From the NCBI RefSeq assembly GCF_000518665.1, contig NZ_JAEA01000001.1, forward strand, positions 62,001 to 126,000: 64,000 bases of DNA. The letters are read 5' to 3'. The notes beneath the pieces are model-generated. The model was not told the DNA's origin and searched no databases. It saw only the letters and a list, made by a program, of their open reading frames with translations. The DNA is from Microvirga flocculans ATCC BAA-817 (GTDB lineage: Bacteria > Pseudomonadota > Alphaproteobacteria > Rhizobiales > Beijerinckiaceae). The position numbers and the translations under genes were made by a program. How positions within the stretch are numbered: the first letter of the stretch is position 1; each line of letters opens with the position of its first letter. Below are positions 28,651 to 36,941 of the stretch, piece by piece.

Positions 28651-29344
28651 GATAGGTCGAGGTGAACTCACCCACCTCCTGCAGCCTCTCCCAGTCGAGG
28701 ATGGTCAGGGTATCGCCCTGGAAGCGGATCAGCTCCTCCTTGCGCAGCTCCTGCAGCACACGGTTCACGTGAACCGTCGAGAGGCCCAGGGTATCGCCGA
28801 GCTCCGCCTGGGTGACGGGAAGCTGCATCGTGTCGCTCTCGACGCGGCCGACGGCGCTCAGGCGCAGATACAATTCGCAGATCAGGTGCGCCATGTGCGC
28901 CGTCGCGGAGAGCCGTCCCATGGCGGTGAGCCATTCCCGATGAATGGCGCCGTCGATCAGCGTGTTGAGCCAGAGCATGCGGGTCAGGTGAGGAAACTCG
29001 TCGGTGATCCGCTCGAGCGTCGCATGCGGAACGGTGGCGATCCGGCAGGTGGTCAGCGCCAGGACGCCGTGGTCCATAGTCTTCAGCAGGAAACTGTGCA
29101 GATCGATGAAGTCGCCAGGAAGGTGCAGGGCGGAAATCTGCCGCCGCCCGTTCGAGACGATCTTGTAGCGCGCGGCGAAGCCGTCCAGGAGAAGGGAGCT
29201 TTCGGTCGGACGGTCTCCCTCCCGCAGAATATCCTCATCGCTCTCGACGATCCGAACCCGCGTGAAGGCATTGTCCAGCGTTTTCTTTTCGTCGTCGGAG
29301 AGCCGATCGCGTCGTTCGAGCTTGAGGATCAGAGGGTTGGTCAT
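28625..29344 (-). CDS. Crp/Fnr-family transcriptional regulator
   Basis: The 239-residue regulator starts at ATG 29344 (MTNPLILKLERRDRL); ATG codons 3 residues upstream and earlier are possible. It has a cyclic-nucleotide-type N-terminal domain (REGDRPTESSLLLDGFAARY) and a C-terminal helix-turn-helix (VTQAELGDTLGLSTVHVNRVL). The N-terminal Cys cluster of FNR is absent, so it is probably not an oxygen sensor of that kind. It is of the soil-bacterium type common in Bradyrhizobium and Methylobacterium. Targets are unknown. Confidence 0.92.
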   Translation of the reverse strand: MTNPLILKLERRDRLSDDEKKTLDNAFTRVRIVESDEDILREGDRPTESSLLLDGFAARYKIVSNGRRQISALHLPGDFIDLHSFLLKTMDHGVLALTTCRIATVPHATLERITDEFPHLTRMLWLNTLIDGAIHREWLTAMGRLSATAHMAHLICELYLRLSAVGRVESDTMQLPVTQAELGDTLGLSTVHVNRVLQELRKEELIRFQGDTLTILDWERLQEVGEFTSTYLSLRKEDR

Positions 29345-29525
29345 AACGGCCATGGAAGGGATCGATGAACCCTGTTCTGGCCAAAGACCAAACTTAGCCG
29401 CACTCACATATGTTATATGGCCTGGACGGTTTTTGAGGACATGCGGCCTTGTCCCAAATCTTCGGTCCCGCGATGCGCGGGCGACGATGACAGGACGCTT
29501 CGTGCGGCCCTTCGAGCCCGATGGT

Positions 29526-29903
29526 TCAGGCGAGAAGCGCCCGGATCGCGCGGGCGGGCGCCTGCTCGCCATAGGGCTTGGGGATGAAGACGGTCTTCTC
29601 GGGCAGAACGTCCCGGCGCGGATCCAGATGGCCGGATGTGATGACGATGGAGATGTGAGGCCACCGGCCGCGCACGAGAGAGGCGAGCTCGAGGCCGTTC
29701 ATGGGCCCCGGCATCTTCACGTCGGTGAACAGGACCCGGATATCGGAGCGGCTCTGGAGGATCTCATGCGCCGCCTGGGCATGGGCGGTCTCGATCACGT
29801 CGTAGCCGGCCTCTTCCAGGGCGTCCGCCGCGGCCATGCGGACGAAAGGCTCGTCCTCGACGAGGAGCACCACGGGGCGGGCGGATAATGTCGGGCCTTT
29901 CAT
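29526..29903 (-). CDS. Stand-alone response regulator receiver protein
   Basis: The 125-residue protein is a single receiver domain without an output domain. The acidic pair E16 and D17 (LLVEDEPF), the phosphoacceptor D61 (LFTDVKMPG), T89 (IVITSG) and K109 (IPKPYG) are all in place. It is therefore likely a phosphorylatable CheY-like shuttle. No histidine kinase is encoded nearby, so its partner is unknown. Confidence 0.93.
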   Translation of the reverse strand: MKGPTLSARPVVLLVEDEPFVRMAAADALEEAGYDVIETAHAQAAHEILQSRSDIRVLFTDVKMPGPMNGLELASLVRGRWPHISIVITSGHLDPRRDVLPEKTVFIPKPYGEQAPARAIRALLA

Positions 29904-30055
29904 CGGAACGGGCTGCTCGCGATCTGAAGGGGTCGGACGTTACGCGCAGGTCCACTCGAATCGGTGGGCCTAACTTAAGGTATCGTAACGTTAGAGCAAA
30001 GGAAGAAACGTGCGGCAGAGCACGGAACGCCGCATTTATTCCTCTGCCATTCCCC

Positions 30056-31048
30056 TCACAGCATGCTCGGCAGCACCCGGTCCGGCGGCTTGTGGCCGTC
30101 CACGAAGGCGCGGATGTTGACGATCACCTTCTCGCCCATGGCGATGCGGCCCTCGACGGTGGCCGAGCCCATATGGGGCAGAAGCACCACCTTGCCCTGC
30201 TTGGCGAGCCGCACGAGGCGCGGATTGACGGCGGGCTCCTCCTCGAACACGTCGAGGCCCGCGCCGGCGATGGCCCCGGATTCGATGAGCTTGGTGAGCG
30301 CGCCTTCGTCGATGATCTCGCCGCGGGCCGTGTTCACCAGGATCGCGTCGGGCTTCATGAGCTTCAGGCGGCGCGCCGAGAGCAGGTGATAGGTGCCGGG
30401 CGTATGCGGGCAGTTCACGGACACGATATCCATGCGCGCCAGCATCTGGTCGAGGGATTCCCAATAGGTCGCCTCGAGCTCCGCCTCGATCTTGGGCGGA
30501 ACGTGGCGGCGGTTGTGGTAATGGATCGACAGGCCGAAGGCCTTGGCGCGGCGGGCCAGCGCCTGGCCGATGCGGCCCATGCCGACGATGCCGAGGCGCT
30601 TTCCCGTGATGCGCCGTCCCAGCATCCAGGTGGGCGACCAGCCCGCCCAGTTGCCGTCCGGGATCACGCGCGCCCCTTCCGGGATGCGGCGGGCGACCGC
30701 CAGGATCAGCGCCATGGTCATGTCCGCCGTGTCTTCGGTGAGCACGCCGGGCGTGTTGGTGACGGTGATGCCCCTGGCCACCGCCGCCGGGACGTCGATG
30801 TTGTCGACGCCGTTGCCGAAATTCGCGATCAGCTTCAGGCCGGGCCCGGCCTTCCCGATGACGGACGCGTCGATCTCGTCCGTGATGGTGGGCACCAGCA
30901 CGTCGGCCGTCCTGACGGCCTCGGCCAGCTCTTCGGCGGAAAGGGGCTTGTCGTCGAGATTGAGGCGCGTGTCGAACAATTCGCGCAGGCGCGTTTCGAT
31001 CACGTCGGGCAGACGGCGGGTGACAACGACCAAGGGTCTTTTTTTCAT
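30056..31048 (-). CDS. 2-hydroxyacid dehydrogenase (glyoxylate/hydroxypyruvate reductase-like)
   Basis: The 330-residue enzyme starts at ATG 31048 (MKKRPLVVVTRRLPD); an in-frame GTG at 31069 is an alternative. The NAD-binding motif is GIVGMGRIGQALARRA. The catalytic residues are the Arg in LVNTARGEIID, the Glu in DVFEEEPAVNPRL and the His in VVLLPHMGSAT. The enzyme would reduce glyoxylate, hydroxypyruvate or a related 2-keto acid with NAD(P)H in the cytosol. It stands alone on the minus strand. Confidence 0.93.
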   Translation of the reverse strand: MKKRPLVVVTRRLPDVIETRLRELFDTRLNLDDKPLSAEELAEAVRTADVLVPTITDEIDASVIGKAGPGLKLIANFGNGVDNIDVPAAVARGITVTNTPGVLTEDTADMTMALILAVARRIPEGARVIPDGNWAGWSPTWMLGRRITGKRLGIVGMGRIGQALARRAKAFGLSIHYHNRRHVPPKIEAELEATYWESLDQMLARMDIVSVNCPHTPGTYHLLSARRLKLMKPDAILVNTARGEIIDEGALTKLIESGAIAGAGLDVFEEEPAVNPRLVRLAKQGKVVLLPHMGSATVEGRIAMGEKVIVNIRAFVDGHKPPDRVLPSML

Positions 31049-31197
31049 CGGCTCATACGTCCCCGGCACTGAAACAGCCGCGAAGTGAAAAGAGTTTCAC
31101 GCTCTCTTAACCCTGACTCGGCGATCAAAGGCGACGACCCGCCGCGTGGCGGTATCCGTCAAGCTTCTCTACCAGAGCCTCCACCCAAGACAAAGCC

Positions 31198-31749
31198 ATG
31201 ATCGGGAAAACCATGCGCAGGACCGTCCTTGCCCTTGCCGTAGCCGGCCTGAGCGCCGCGTCTGCTCTGGCGCAGCAGCAGCCTCCGGGCGGGCGCCTGG
31301 GAACCGGCCTGCCCGTGCCCCGCTATGTCAGCCTCAAGACGGACCGGGTGAACCTGCGCGAGGGCCCCTCCAAGGATCACCGGACGGCCTGGGTGTTCCA
31401 GCGCGCGGGGCTGCCGGTGGAGATCATCGCCGAATACGAGACCTGGCGGCGCATCCGCGATTCGGAAGGCACCGAGGGCTGGGTTCTCCACTCCCTCCTT
31501 TCGGGGCGGCGCACGGCCCTCGTGATGCCCTGGGCCAAGGGCAAGCAGCCCCCGATCAGCCTCCTCGACCGGCCCGACGAGAAAAGCGGCGTGATGGCCC
31601 ATCTCCAGCCGGGCGTGATCACCAACATCAAGGGCTGCGACGGCAAGTGGTGCCGGGTCATGATCGTGATGGACGGTGCCCGCGACGTGGACGGCTACAT
31701 CCAGCAGGACAAGCTCTGGGGCGTCTATCCCAACGAGACGATCGAGTAG
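31198..31749 (+). CDS. Secreted SH3-domain protein
   Basis: The 183-residue protein has an N-terminal signal peptide (MRRTVLALAVAGLSAASALAQ), with cleavage after AQ or ALA. Two bacterial SH3 modules follow: LKTDRVNLREGPSKDHRTAW with WRRIRDSEGTEGWV, and later VITNIKGCDGKWCRVMI with GYIQQDKLWGVYP. The likely location is the periplasm. SH3 modules bind cell wall or proteins; the function is otherwise unknown. Two start codons are possible (MIGKTM or MRR). Confidence 0.9.
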   Translation: MIGKTMRRTVLALAVAGLSAASALAQQQPPGGRLGTGLPVPRYVSLKTDRVNLREGPSKDHRTAWVFQRAGLPVEIIAEYETWRRIRDSEGTEGWVLHSLLSGRRTALVMPWAKGKQPPISLLDRPDEKSGVMAHLQPGVITNIKGCDGKWCRVMIVMDGARDVDGYIQQDKLWGVYPNETIE

Positions 31750-31881
31750 GAGCCCCCTCTGCTCCCAAAGCAGAGAGGCCTCTGCAGGGTATATTAAGTC
31801 TCTTGCGTCTACCGGTTTTGCCACGGCGCGGAAGGGGCGCGTAATTTCGATAAGCAGAGGTTATGGAATTCAGCCTGGGTG

Positions 31882-32496
31882 CTAGGTTCGGTCAAAGACC
31901 TCTGGCTGCAAATTTCCGGTCCTCAACAGGTGTTGCACCGCGTATGCCACCGAGAGGGCATCGTCGAGCGCATCATGTCCCTGCAAGGGGGGGTGTTTGA
32001 CGCCATAGTAGTCCGCCAGCTTGTTGCTGGGCGTCTTCCCGATATCCTCGATTGGCATCCCTGCCACGATCATCAGTTTGACAGCATTGTCGAACCGGTG
32101 AGCCGGGATGGCCCACGGAATGCCAGCGACGTAGCAACTGATGGCGACCATGTTGAGCTCATCCTTGCCCCACGACCAGGACTTTGCGCCGTCTGAGAAG
32201 CGGTCAAAGCCCGCAAGGGCTTCCTGTAACGGTACCCCCTCCGCCTGGATGTTTTCCTCAGTAATGCCGGTCAGCTTGGTGAAGAAAGGGTCGATTGGGT
32301 ACCTCTTGCTGAAGCGATCAACCGGCTGAACGTAGGCTCTGTAGGTATCCATGAGAGGGAAATCCCCCTCCAGCCCAAGCTTCACGGCACCGATTTGGGC
32401 GATCACTGGATCGGGGTCGTGAGCCGCACACCAAAACCTGCTTTGTGAACCCTGGACGCACAGAAACTCGCAGTCGAATACGATGGCCGTCTTCAT
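31882..32496 (-). CDS. DEDD-family 3'-5' exonuclease domain protein
   Basis: The 204-residue protein starts at ATG 32496, with GGGAAG upstream. It resembles RNase T/DNA polymerase III epsilon-type exonucleases: D8 and E10 in IVFDCEFLC, a conserved PIDPFFTKLTGIT segment, and the C-terminal HD in LQGHDALDDALSVAY. The middle acidic position (DELNMVA) also fits. The protein is distant from housekeeping DnaQ, and local composition differs, suggesting an accessory gene. The substrate (DNA or RNA) is not known. Confidence 0.75.
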   Translation of the reverse strand: MKTAIVFDCEFLCVQGSQSRFWCAAHDPDPVIAQIGAVKLGLEGDFPLMDTYRAYVQPVDRFSKRYPIDPFFTKLTGITEENIQAEGVPLQEALAGFDRFSDGAKSWSWGKDELNMVAISCYVAGIPWAIPAHRFDNAVKLMIVAGMPIEDIGKTPSNKLADYYGVKHPPLQGHDALDDALSVAYAVQHLLRTGNLQPEVFDRT

Positions 32497-32731
32497 GATC
32501 GAAGCTTCCCTTCTTCGCGCCAGCACTCGTCCTGCGCCAAGCGCCACATAAGGATTAAAGCACTCTCGCGCGCACGTTAGAAGATAATCCGCGAATTGCG
32601 CGTAAGCCCATTTATGGAACCGGATAGGGTGTCTTTTGAGCGTATTCGGAAGAAGTATCCAGCATCGCAGGAAGCAGGCTAGCAAAGGGTTAGTCTAAGG
32701 TGCTCTGGCAAGAACCCTGAACGAGCTCGAA

Positions 32732-33328
32732 TTACTTGGAAAGACTTGTAAGGGAAAATGGCTTCTGGAGAGCCGCCGAGCCATCAAAAAGCATGTCGAG
32801 AAGGTTGGCTATCTCCGCACGGGATCGAAGGTGGAGCTTTTTGCCCTCGAAAAGTTCGAAGAGCCGCGAATGTCCTGTGAAGGAGTTCGCATTGTCTCGG
32901 GTCCGGTACTCTCCAGCCCAAACGATCAGCGCCTCAAAGGCGGCCTCGTCGCCGCCCCGGCGAAGCCCACGCGCTCGAATGTTCTCAATGCATTCCGCCT
33001 CGGGCAGATCGAGCCAAATGAAGGCTGTGGCAGAGGGTACAGCCTCATATGCCAGCCAGCCATAGACCCCCTCAATGATCCAACAATCTTTGGAGGCTTG
33101 GTCGCGGACCATGCTCTTCGCAACATCAGGGTCCCGCCGGGCACTATAACCGCCCGGCACCCAATGAATGGAGTCCAGATCGATTGCAACTGTGCCCAGG
33201 CCTTCAGCCAGCCTCTCGGCCAACCAGCTCTTGCCTGAGCCACTGTTGCCGACAATGACAGTTTTGGAGAACTCGGAACGACCCGGAGCCATGCCCCACC
33301 TCGTATGCAGCCTGTCGCCAAGACGCAT
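32732..33328 (-). CDS. P-loop kinase-like protein (adenylate kinase/FlaR-like)
   Basis: The 198-residue protein has a Walker A motif (VIVGNSGSGKSWLAERLAEGL) and a downstream acidic strand (VAIDLDSIHWVPGG). The IIEGVYGWLAYEAVP and IWLDLPEAECIENIR segments resemble the DNA-topology-modulation/FlaR and adenylate kinase-like family. A second in-frame ATG is at 33292. The molecule phosphorylated is not known. It neighbours the exonuclease gene in an accessory patch. Confidence 0.75.
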   Translation of the reverse strand: MRLGDRLHTRWGMAPGRSEFSKTVIVGNSGSGKSWLAERLAEGLGTVAIDLDSIHWVPGGYSARRDPDVAKSMVRDQASKDCWIIEGVYGWLAYEAVPSATAFIWLDLPEAECIENIRARGLRRGGDEAAFEALIVWAGEYRTRDNANSFTGHSRLFELFEGKKLHLRSRAEIANLLDMLFDGSAALQKPFSLTSLSK

Positions 33329-33461
33329 ATAGCCTGATTTCGCGGAACGGACCTTATGGAACCGACTGGTGTAACTTTACATTATCCGTAAGCTCGGCTA
33401 TGTTCGGAAATGCCAGGTTCGACTAAGTGTGAGTCACTCGGCCTGCGTTAGCTATGCTTCG

Positions 33462-33488
33462 ACCCGCCCGCCTCCTTGGCGGGTTTTT
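33462..33488 (+). terminator. Rho-independent terminator-like hairpin 1
   Basis: ACCCGCC and GGCGGGT form a 7-bp stem followed by TTTTT. It is a strong plus-strand terminator without an obvious upstream plus-strand gene, so it may end a short RNA. Confidence 0.75.
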
Positions 33489-33524
33489 CATGTCTACAGC
33501 CTGACAATCAAACCCATGCCAAGG

Positions 33525-33548
33525 GCCGCCCTTTTCGGGCGGCTTTTT
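33525..33548 (+). terminator. Rho-independent terminator-like hairpin 2
   Basis: GCCGCCC and GGGCGGC form a perfect 7-bp stem around TTTTC, followed by TTTTT. It is 37 bp after hairpin 1 and just before a small ORF at 33566. Confidence 0.75.
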
Positions 33549-33565
33549 GCGTTTGCGGAGTTCCC

Positions 33566-33688
33566 ATGAAGAAATCCAAGCCTTACGACGTAGCCCGTAC
33601 GCTCTTCCTCTTCATCGGCAAGGGGGCGCAACGGGTGTTAGTGAGACTGATTGTTGATTGGATTAAGGAACACTGGGACCGCTTTTGA
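33566..33688 (+). CDS. Small hypothetical protein, 40 residues
   Basis: An ATG at 33566 with GCGGAG upstream opens a 40-codon frame (MKKSKPYDVARTLFLFIGKG to EHWDRF). It is basic with a mildly hydrophobic middle. I do not recognise a family. It follows a terminator-like hairpin, so any expression needs its own promoter or read-through. Confidence 0.4.
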   Translation: MKKSKPYDVARTLFLFIGKGAQRVLVRLIVDWIKEHWDRF

Positions 33689-33825
33689 GAGCGGTTATGC
33701 GGAAAACTGCAAATCTTCTACCCTGCTAGGCAAGCAATCCGCCTCCCGCCAGACGTCCTTTCCGTTTTATCAAGGTTTCGGCCCTAGAACGGAATAACGC
33801 TACCGAAAGCCCGAGACGAGAACGC

Positions 33826-33972
33826 ATGTCCATCAACCTGAGCTTCAAACTCCTGCCGATCCTGGCCCTGGTGCTCGGCATCGCCTCCCTCGTCGCGCCG
33901 CGCTTCCTCAACGTCTTCGTGGCGATCTTCCTGATCGTCTATGCGCTCGTCGGCTTCGGCTTCATCCGGTAA
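33826..33972 (+). CDS. DUF3096 small membrane protein
   Basis: A 48-residue protein (MSINLSFKLLPILALVLGI to VGFGFIR) is nearly all hydrophobic, with two short TM segments. The pattern LLPILALVLGI followed by APRFLNVFVAIFLIVYAL matches DUF3096 proteins of about 50 residues. It would sit in the inner membrane; function unknown. It ends 9 bp before the convergent LysR gene. Confidence 0.75.
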   Translation: MSINLSFKLLPILALVLGIASLVAPRFLNVFVAIFLIVYALVGFGFIR

Positions 33973-33981
33973 GCAGCCCTC

Positions 33982-34896
33982 TCACGCCGTCAGTTCCCGC
34001 GAGAAGAATTCGGCGATCAGGTCCCGCATCTGCTGGATCGGGCGCTGGCGGACCGCGTCGAAGCGCCAGCTCAGGTCGATCGAGTAGCTCGGGAAGGCGA
34101 TCGGGCAGGGCGAGACGCCGAAGATCCTCAACGGCAGCAGCGCCCGGGCGGCATGGCCGGGCAGGGTGGCGATGGCGTCCGTCTCAGCCAGCAGGAACGG
34201 CAGGGCCGAGAAATGCGAGGTTGCGGCCCGCAGCCGGCGCCGGAGGCCGTGCTCCGCCAGCACGTCGTCGACGACCCCGACGAGGCCCGAGAACGAAATC
34301 AGCAGATGCTCGCGGGCGATGTATTCCTCGATGGCGAGGGGAGCATGGGAGCCCCGGCGCTTGAGATCGTAGACGCACAGATATCCGGAGCTGCCGAGCG
34401 ACAGGTGCTTCAGGCGGCTGTCGCTGACCCCGCCCGAGGTGATGGCGAGATCGATCTGGCGGTCGTGCAGGGCCGCGGCGACCATGGCGCTGTTGGTCTG
34501 CCGGAAGACGAGCCTCACGCCGGGCAGGAGCCGCTCCGCCGCCTGGATCAGCGCCCTGCCGAAGGCCATCTCGAAATCGTCCGAAAGGCCCAGCGTGACC
34601 ACATGGGTCTGCGAATCGGCGGCCGGGTCGCCGGACAGGTCGAGGCTCTTGCGCACGATGGACAGCGCGTCCTCGACCATGGGCTTGAGCACGATGGCCC
34701 GGGGGGTCGGTCTCAACCCGTTCTGCGTCCTCAAGAAAAGGGGGTCGCCGTAGAGCGCCCTCAGCCGCTTCAGCGATGCGCTGACCGCGGCCTGGCTCAG
34801 GCCCAGCCGGGCCGCCGCGGCTGTGACGTTGTGCTCCTGCAGCAGGTGCTCGAACACCACGAGCAGGTTGAGGTCCATCTTCCGGATATCGTTCAT
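33982..34896 (-). CDS. LysR-type regulator divergent from the nitrilase cassette
   Basis: The 304-residue regulator starts at ATG 34896 (MNDIRKMDLNLLVVFEHLL); in-frame ATGs at 34920 and 34929 are possible. The helix-turn-helix reads NVTAAAARLGLSQAAVSASLK, as in NodD/LinR-type LysR proteins. It is divergent from the nitrilase operon with a 75-bp gap holding an inverted repeat. It is the probable activator or repressor of that operon. Confidence 0.92.
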   Translation of the reverse strand: MNDIRKMDLNLLVVFEHLLQEHNVTAAAARLGLSQAAVSASLKRLRALYGDPLFLRTQNGLRPTPRAIVLKPMVEDALSIVRKSLDLSGDPAADSQTHVVTLGLSDDFEMAFGRALIQAAERLLPGVRLVFRQTNSAMVAAALHDRQIDLAITSGGVSDSRLKHLSLGSSGYLCVYDLKRRGSHAPLAIEEYIAREHLLISFSGLVGVVDDVLAEHGLRRRLRAATSHFSALPFLLAETDAIATLPGHAARALLPLRIFGVSPCPIAFPSYSIDLSWRFDAVRQRPIQQMRDLIAEFFSRELTA

Positions 34897-34905
34897 GTTT
34901 ATATC

Positions 34906-34928
34906 TGAAACTTTGTGCATTTGTTTCA
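34906..34928. promoter_or_regulatory. LysR operator candidate upstream of the nitrilase operon
   Basis: TGAAAC and GTTTCA form a 6-bp inverted repeat separated by 11 bp, close to the T-N11-A pattern of LysR sites. It lies between lysR (start 34896) and the nitrilase (start 34972). Confidence 0.55.
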
Positions 34929-34971
34929 TTTGTTTTGAGTGTTGCCATAGACTGCCTCTGTCAAGCGAGGA

Positions 34972-35943
34972 ATGAACATGACGACGGTGGCGGCGCTTCA
35001 GATTGGTACGGACCCGGCGGGGACGCAGGCGACCTTGGCCCGCATCCTTTCCTATGCGGGCGCGATCAAGGAGGCGGGCGCGAAGCTCGTCGTGATGCCC
35101 GAGGCCCTGCTGGGGGGCTATCCCAAGGGGTCCGATTTCGGCGCGCGGGTCGGGTTCCGCACCCCGGAAGGCCGAGCGGCCTTCCGGGCCTATTGGGAGA
35201 GCGCCATCGACGTTCCGGGCCCGGAAACCGACGCCCTCGCGGTTCTCTCGGCGGAGACCGGCGCGTCGCTCGTCGTCGGCGCGATCGAGCGCGACGGCTA
35301 CACCCTCTACTGCACGGCCCTGTTCTTCGACCCGCAGGCGGGCCTCGTCGCCAAGCACCGGAAGCTCATGCCCACCGGCAGCGAGCGGCTCGTCTGGGGG
35401 TTCGGGGACGGCTCGACCTTGCCGGTGATCGAGACGGCGGCCGGCCGCATCGGCGCCGCGATCTGCTGGGAAAACTATATGCCCCTGCTGCGCACCGCCA
35501 TGTATGCGAAGGGCGTCGAGATCTGGTGCGCGCCGACGGTGGACGAGCGCGAGATCTGGCAGACCTCCATGCGCCACATCGCCTATGAGGGCCGTTGCTA
35601 CGTGGTCAGCGCCTGCCAGGTCCTGCCCGCGCCGCAGGCCTTGGGCGTCTCCATCGAGAACTGGCCGGCGGACCGGCCCCTGATCCGAGGCGGCAGCGTC
35701 ATCGTCTCCCCCATGGGCGAGATCCTGGCCGGGCCGCTTTTCGAGAAGGAGGGGCTCGTGGTGGCAAAGACCGACCGCGGTGCGATTGCCGAGGCCCGCT
35801 ACGATCTCGACGTCACCGGGCATTACGCCAGGCCGGACGTCTTCTCGCTGCAGGTCGACGAGCGGGAAAAGCGTCCCGTCCGAATCGCTTCCGATCGCGA
35901 TCCTTCCGAGGGTGCGCCGCAGGCGGCGCCCGTTCAACCCTGA
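34972..35943 (+). CDS. Nitrilase
   Basis: The 323-residue enzyme is a carbon-nitrogen hydrolase with the catalytic triad E44 ([13 protein letters not shown]), K131 (KHRKLMPT) and C165 ([11 protein letters not shown]). The GGYPKG and [20 protein letters not shown] segments are typical of true nitrilases that turn a nitrile into a carboxylic acid and ammonia, rather than of amidases. It is first in a plus-strand operon with a dehydratase-like and an OCD-like gene. The nitrile is not known. Confidence 0.9.
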   Translation: MNMTTVAALQIGTDPAGTQATLARILSYAGAIKEAGAKLVVMPEALLGGYPKGSDFGARVGFRTPEGRAAFRAYWESAIDVPGPETDALAVLSAETGASLVVGAIERDGYTLYCTALFFDPQAGLVAKHRKLMPTGSERLVWGFGDGSTLPVIETAAGRIGAAICWENYMPLLRTAMYAKGVEIWCAPTVDEREIWQTSMRHIAYEGRCYVVSACQVLPAPQALGVSIENWPADRPLIRGGSVIVSPMGEILAGPLFEKEGLVVAKTDRGAIAEARYDLDVTGHYARPDVFSLQVDEREKRPVRIASDRDPSEGAPQAAPVQP

Positions 35944-35972
35944 TCGCCGGACGACCGACGAGAGATTCCAAG

Positions 35973-36941
35973 ATGACCGCCCTTCCGCTGGATCTGATCC
36001 GCTCCGCCCGCTCCGCCCTCCAGGGCAAGCTTCCCGTCTCGCCCTGCCTCGAACTGGAAGACGGCGCGTCCCGGCCGGGTCGCGTGTTCGTCAAGGCCGA
36101 AAACCTCCTGCCGACGGGCTCGTTCAAGATCCGGGGCGCGACCTTCCGCCTGTCGACCCTGACGCCGGAGGAATGCGGGCGCGGCGTCATCGCCTATTCG
36201 ACGGGCAATCACGCCCAGGCCGTCGCCAAGGCGTCCCGCGACCGGGGCGTGGCGGCCACCATCGTCATGTCGCCGGACGTGCCCGCGACCAAGATCGCCG
36301 CCACCGAGCGCTGGGGCGCGACGGTCGTGATGGCCGAGCCCACCTCCCAGGCCCGGCGGGCCCTGGCGGAACGGCTCGCCGCCGAGCGCGGGCTCGTGAT
36401 CGTGCCCCCCTATGACGACCTCCAGATCATGGCCGGCCAGGGGACCATCGGCCTCGAACTCGCCGAGCAGATGCCCCGGGGCGTTCCCTTCACCGTCTAT
36501 GTGCCGATCGGCGGCGGCGGGCTGCTTGCGGGGGTCGCGGCGGCCCTGAAGCAGGCCCGGCCCGACGTGCGGATCGTCGGCGTCGAGCCGCAGGACGAGA
36601 ACGACGCCTACCGGTCCTTCCGGACCGGGCAGCTGGTTGCCTTGAGCGGTCCGAGCGCCAGCATGGCGGACGCGATCAAGGTGCAGCAGCTCGGCAACCT
36701 CACCTTCCCGCTGATCCGGACCCATGTGGACGATATCGAGCTGGTGAGCGAGCGGGAGATCGCCCAGGCGGTCGTGACCTGCGCGACCTCCCTCAAGCTC
36801 GTCGTCGAGCCGGGAGGAGCGGTCGGCATGGCCGCCGCGCTGCGTGCGGCCGCCGCGCGCGAGGAGCGGGCGGTCGCTCTGCTCTGCGGCGGCAACATGG
36901 CCCTGGAGCGATTTGCGGAAATTCAAGCGAGGGCACTGTGA
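35973..36941 (+). CDS. PLP-dependent threonine dehydratase-like (EutB-like) enzyme
   Basis: The 322-residue enzyme is a type II PLP enzyme of the serine/threonine dehydratase family. PLP would bind K52 (GSFKIRGA). The STGNHAQAVAKAS motif and the glycine-rich phosphate loop PIGGGGLLAGVA are present. The C-terminal regulatory domain of biosynthetic IlvA is missing, as in catabolic forms and in EutB of ectoine breakdown. It starts 30 bp after the nitrilase and overlaps the OCD-like start by one base. Confidence 0.88.
   Translation: MTALPLDLIRSARSALQGKLPVSPCLELEDGASRPGRVFVKAENLLPTGSFKIRGATFRLSTLTPEECGRGVIAYSTGNHAQAVAKASRDRGVAATIVMSPDVPATKIAATERWGATVVMAEPTSQARRALAERLAAERGLVIVPPYDDLQIMAGQGTIGLELAEQMPRGVPFTVYVPIGGGGLLAGVAAALKQARPDVRIVGVEPQDENDAYRSFRTGQLVALSGPSASMADAIKVQQLGNLTFPLIRTHVDDIELVSEREIAQAVVTCATSLKLVVEPGGAVGMAAALRAAAAREERAVALLCGGNMALERFAEIQARAL

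Noticed and set aside
28625..29344. FNR oxygen-sensing regulator
   Set aside because: The N-terminal Cys cluster is missing; a general Crp/Fnr label is safer.
33400..33470. tRNA-like sequence (GGTTCGAC near a terminator)
   Set aside because: There is no acceptor stem or anticodon arm; only a T-loop-like motif.
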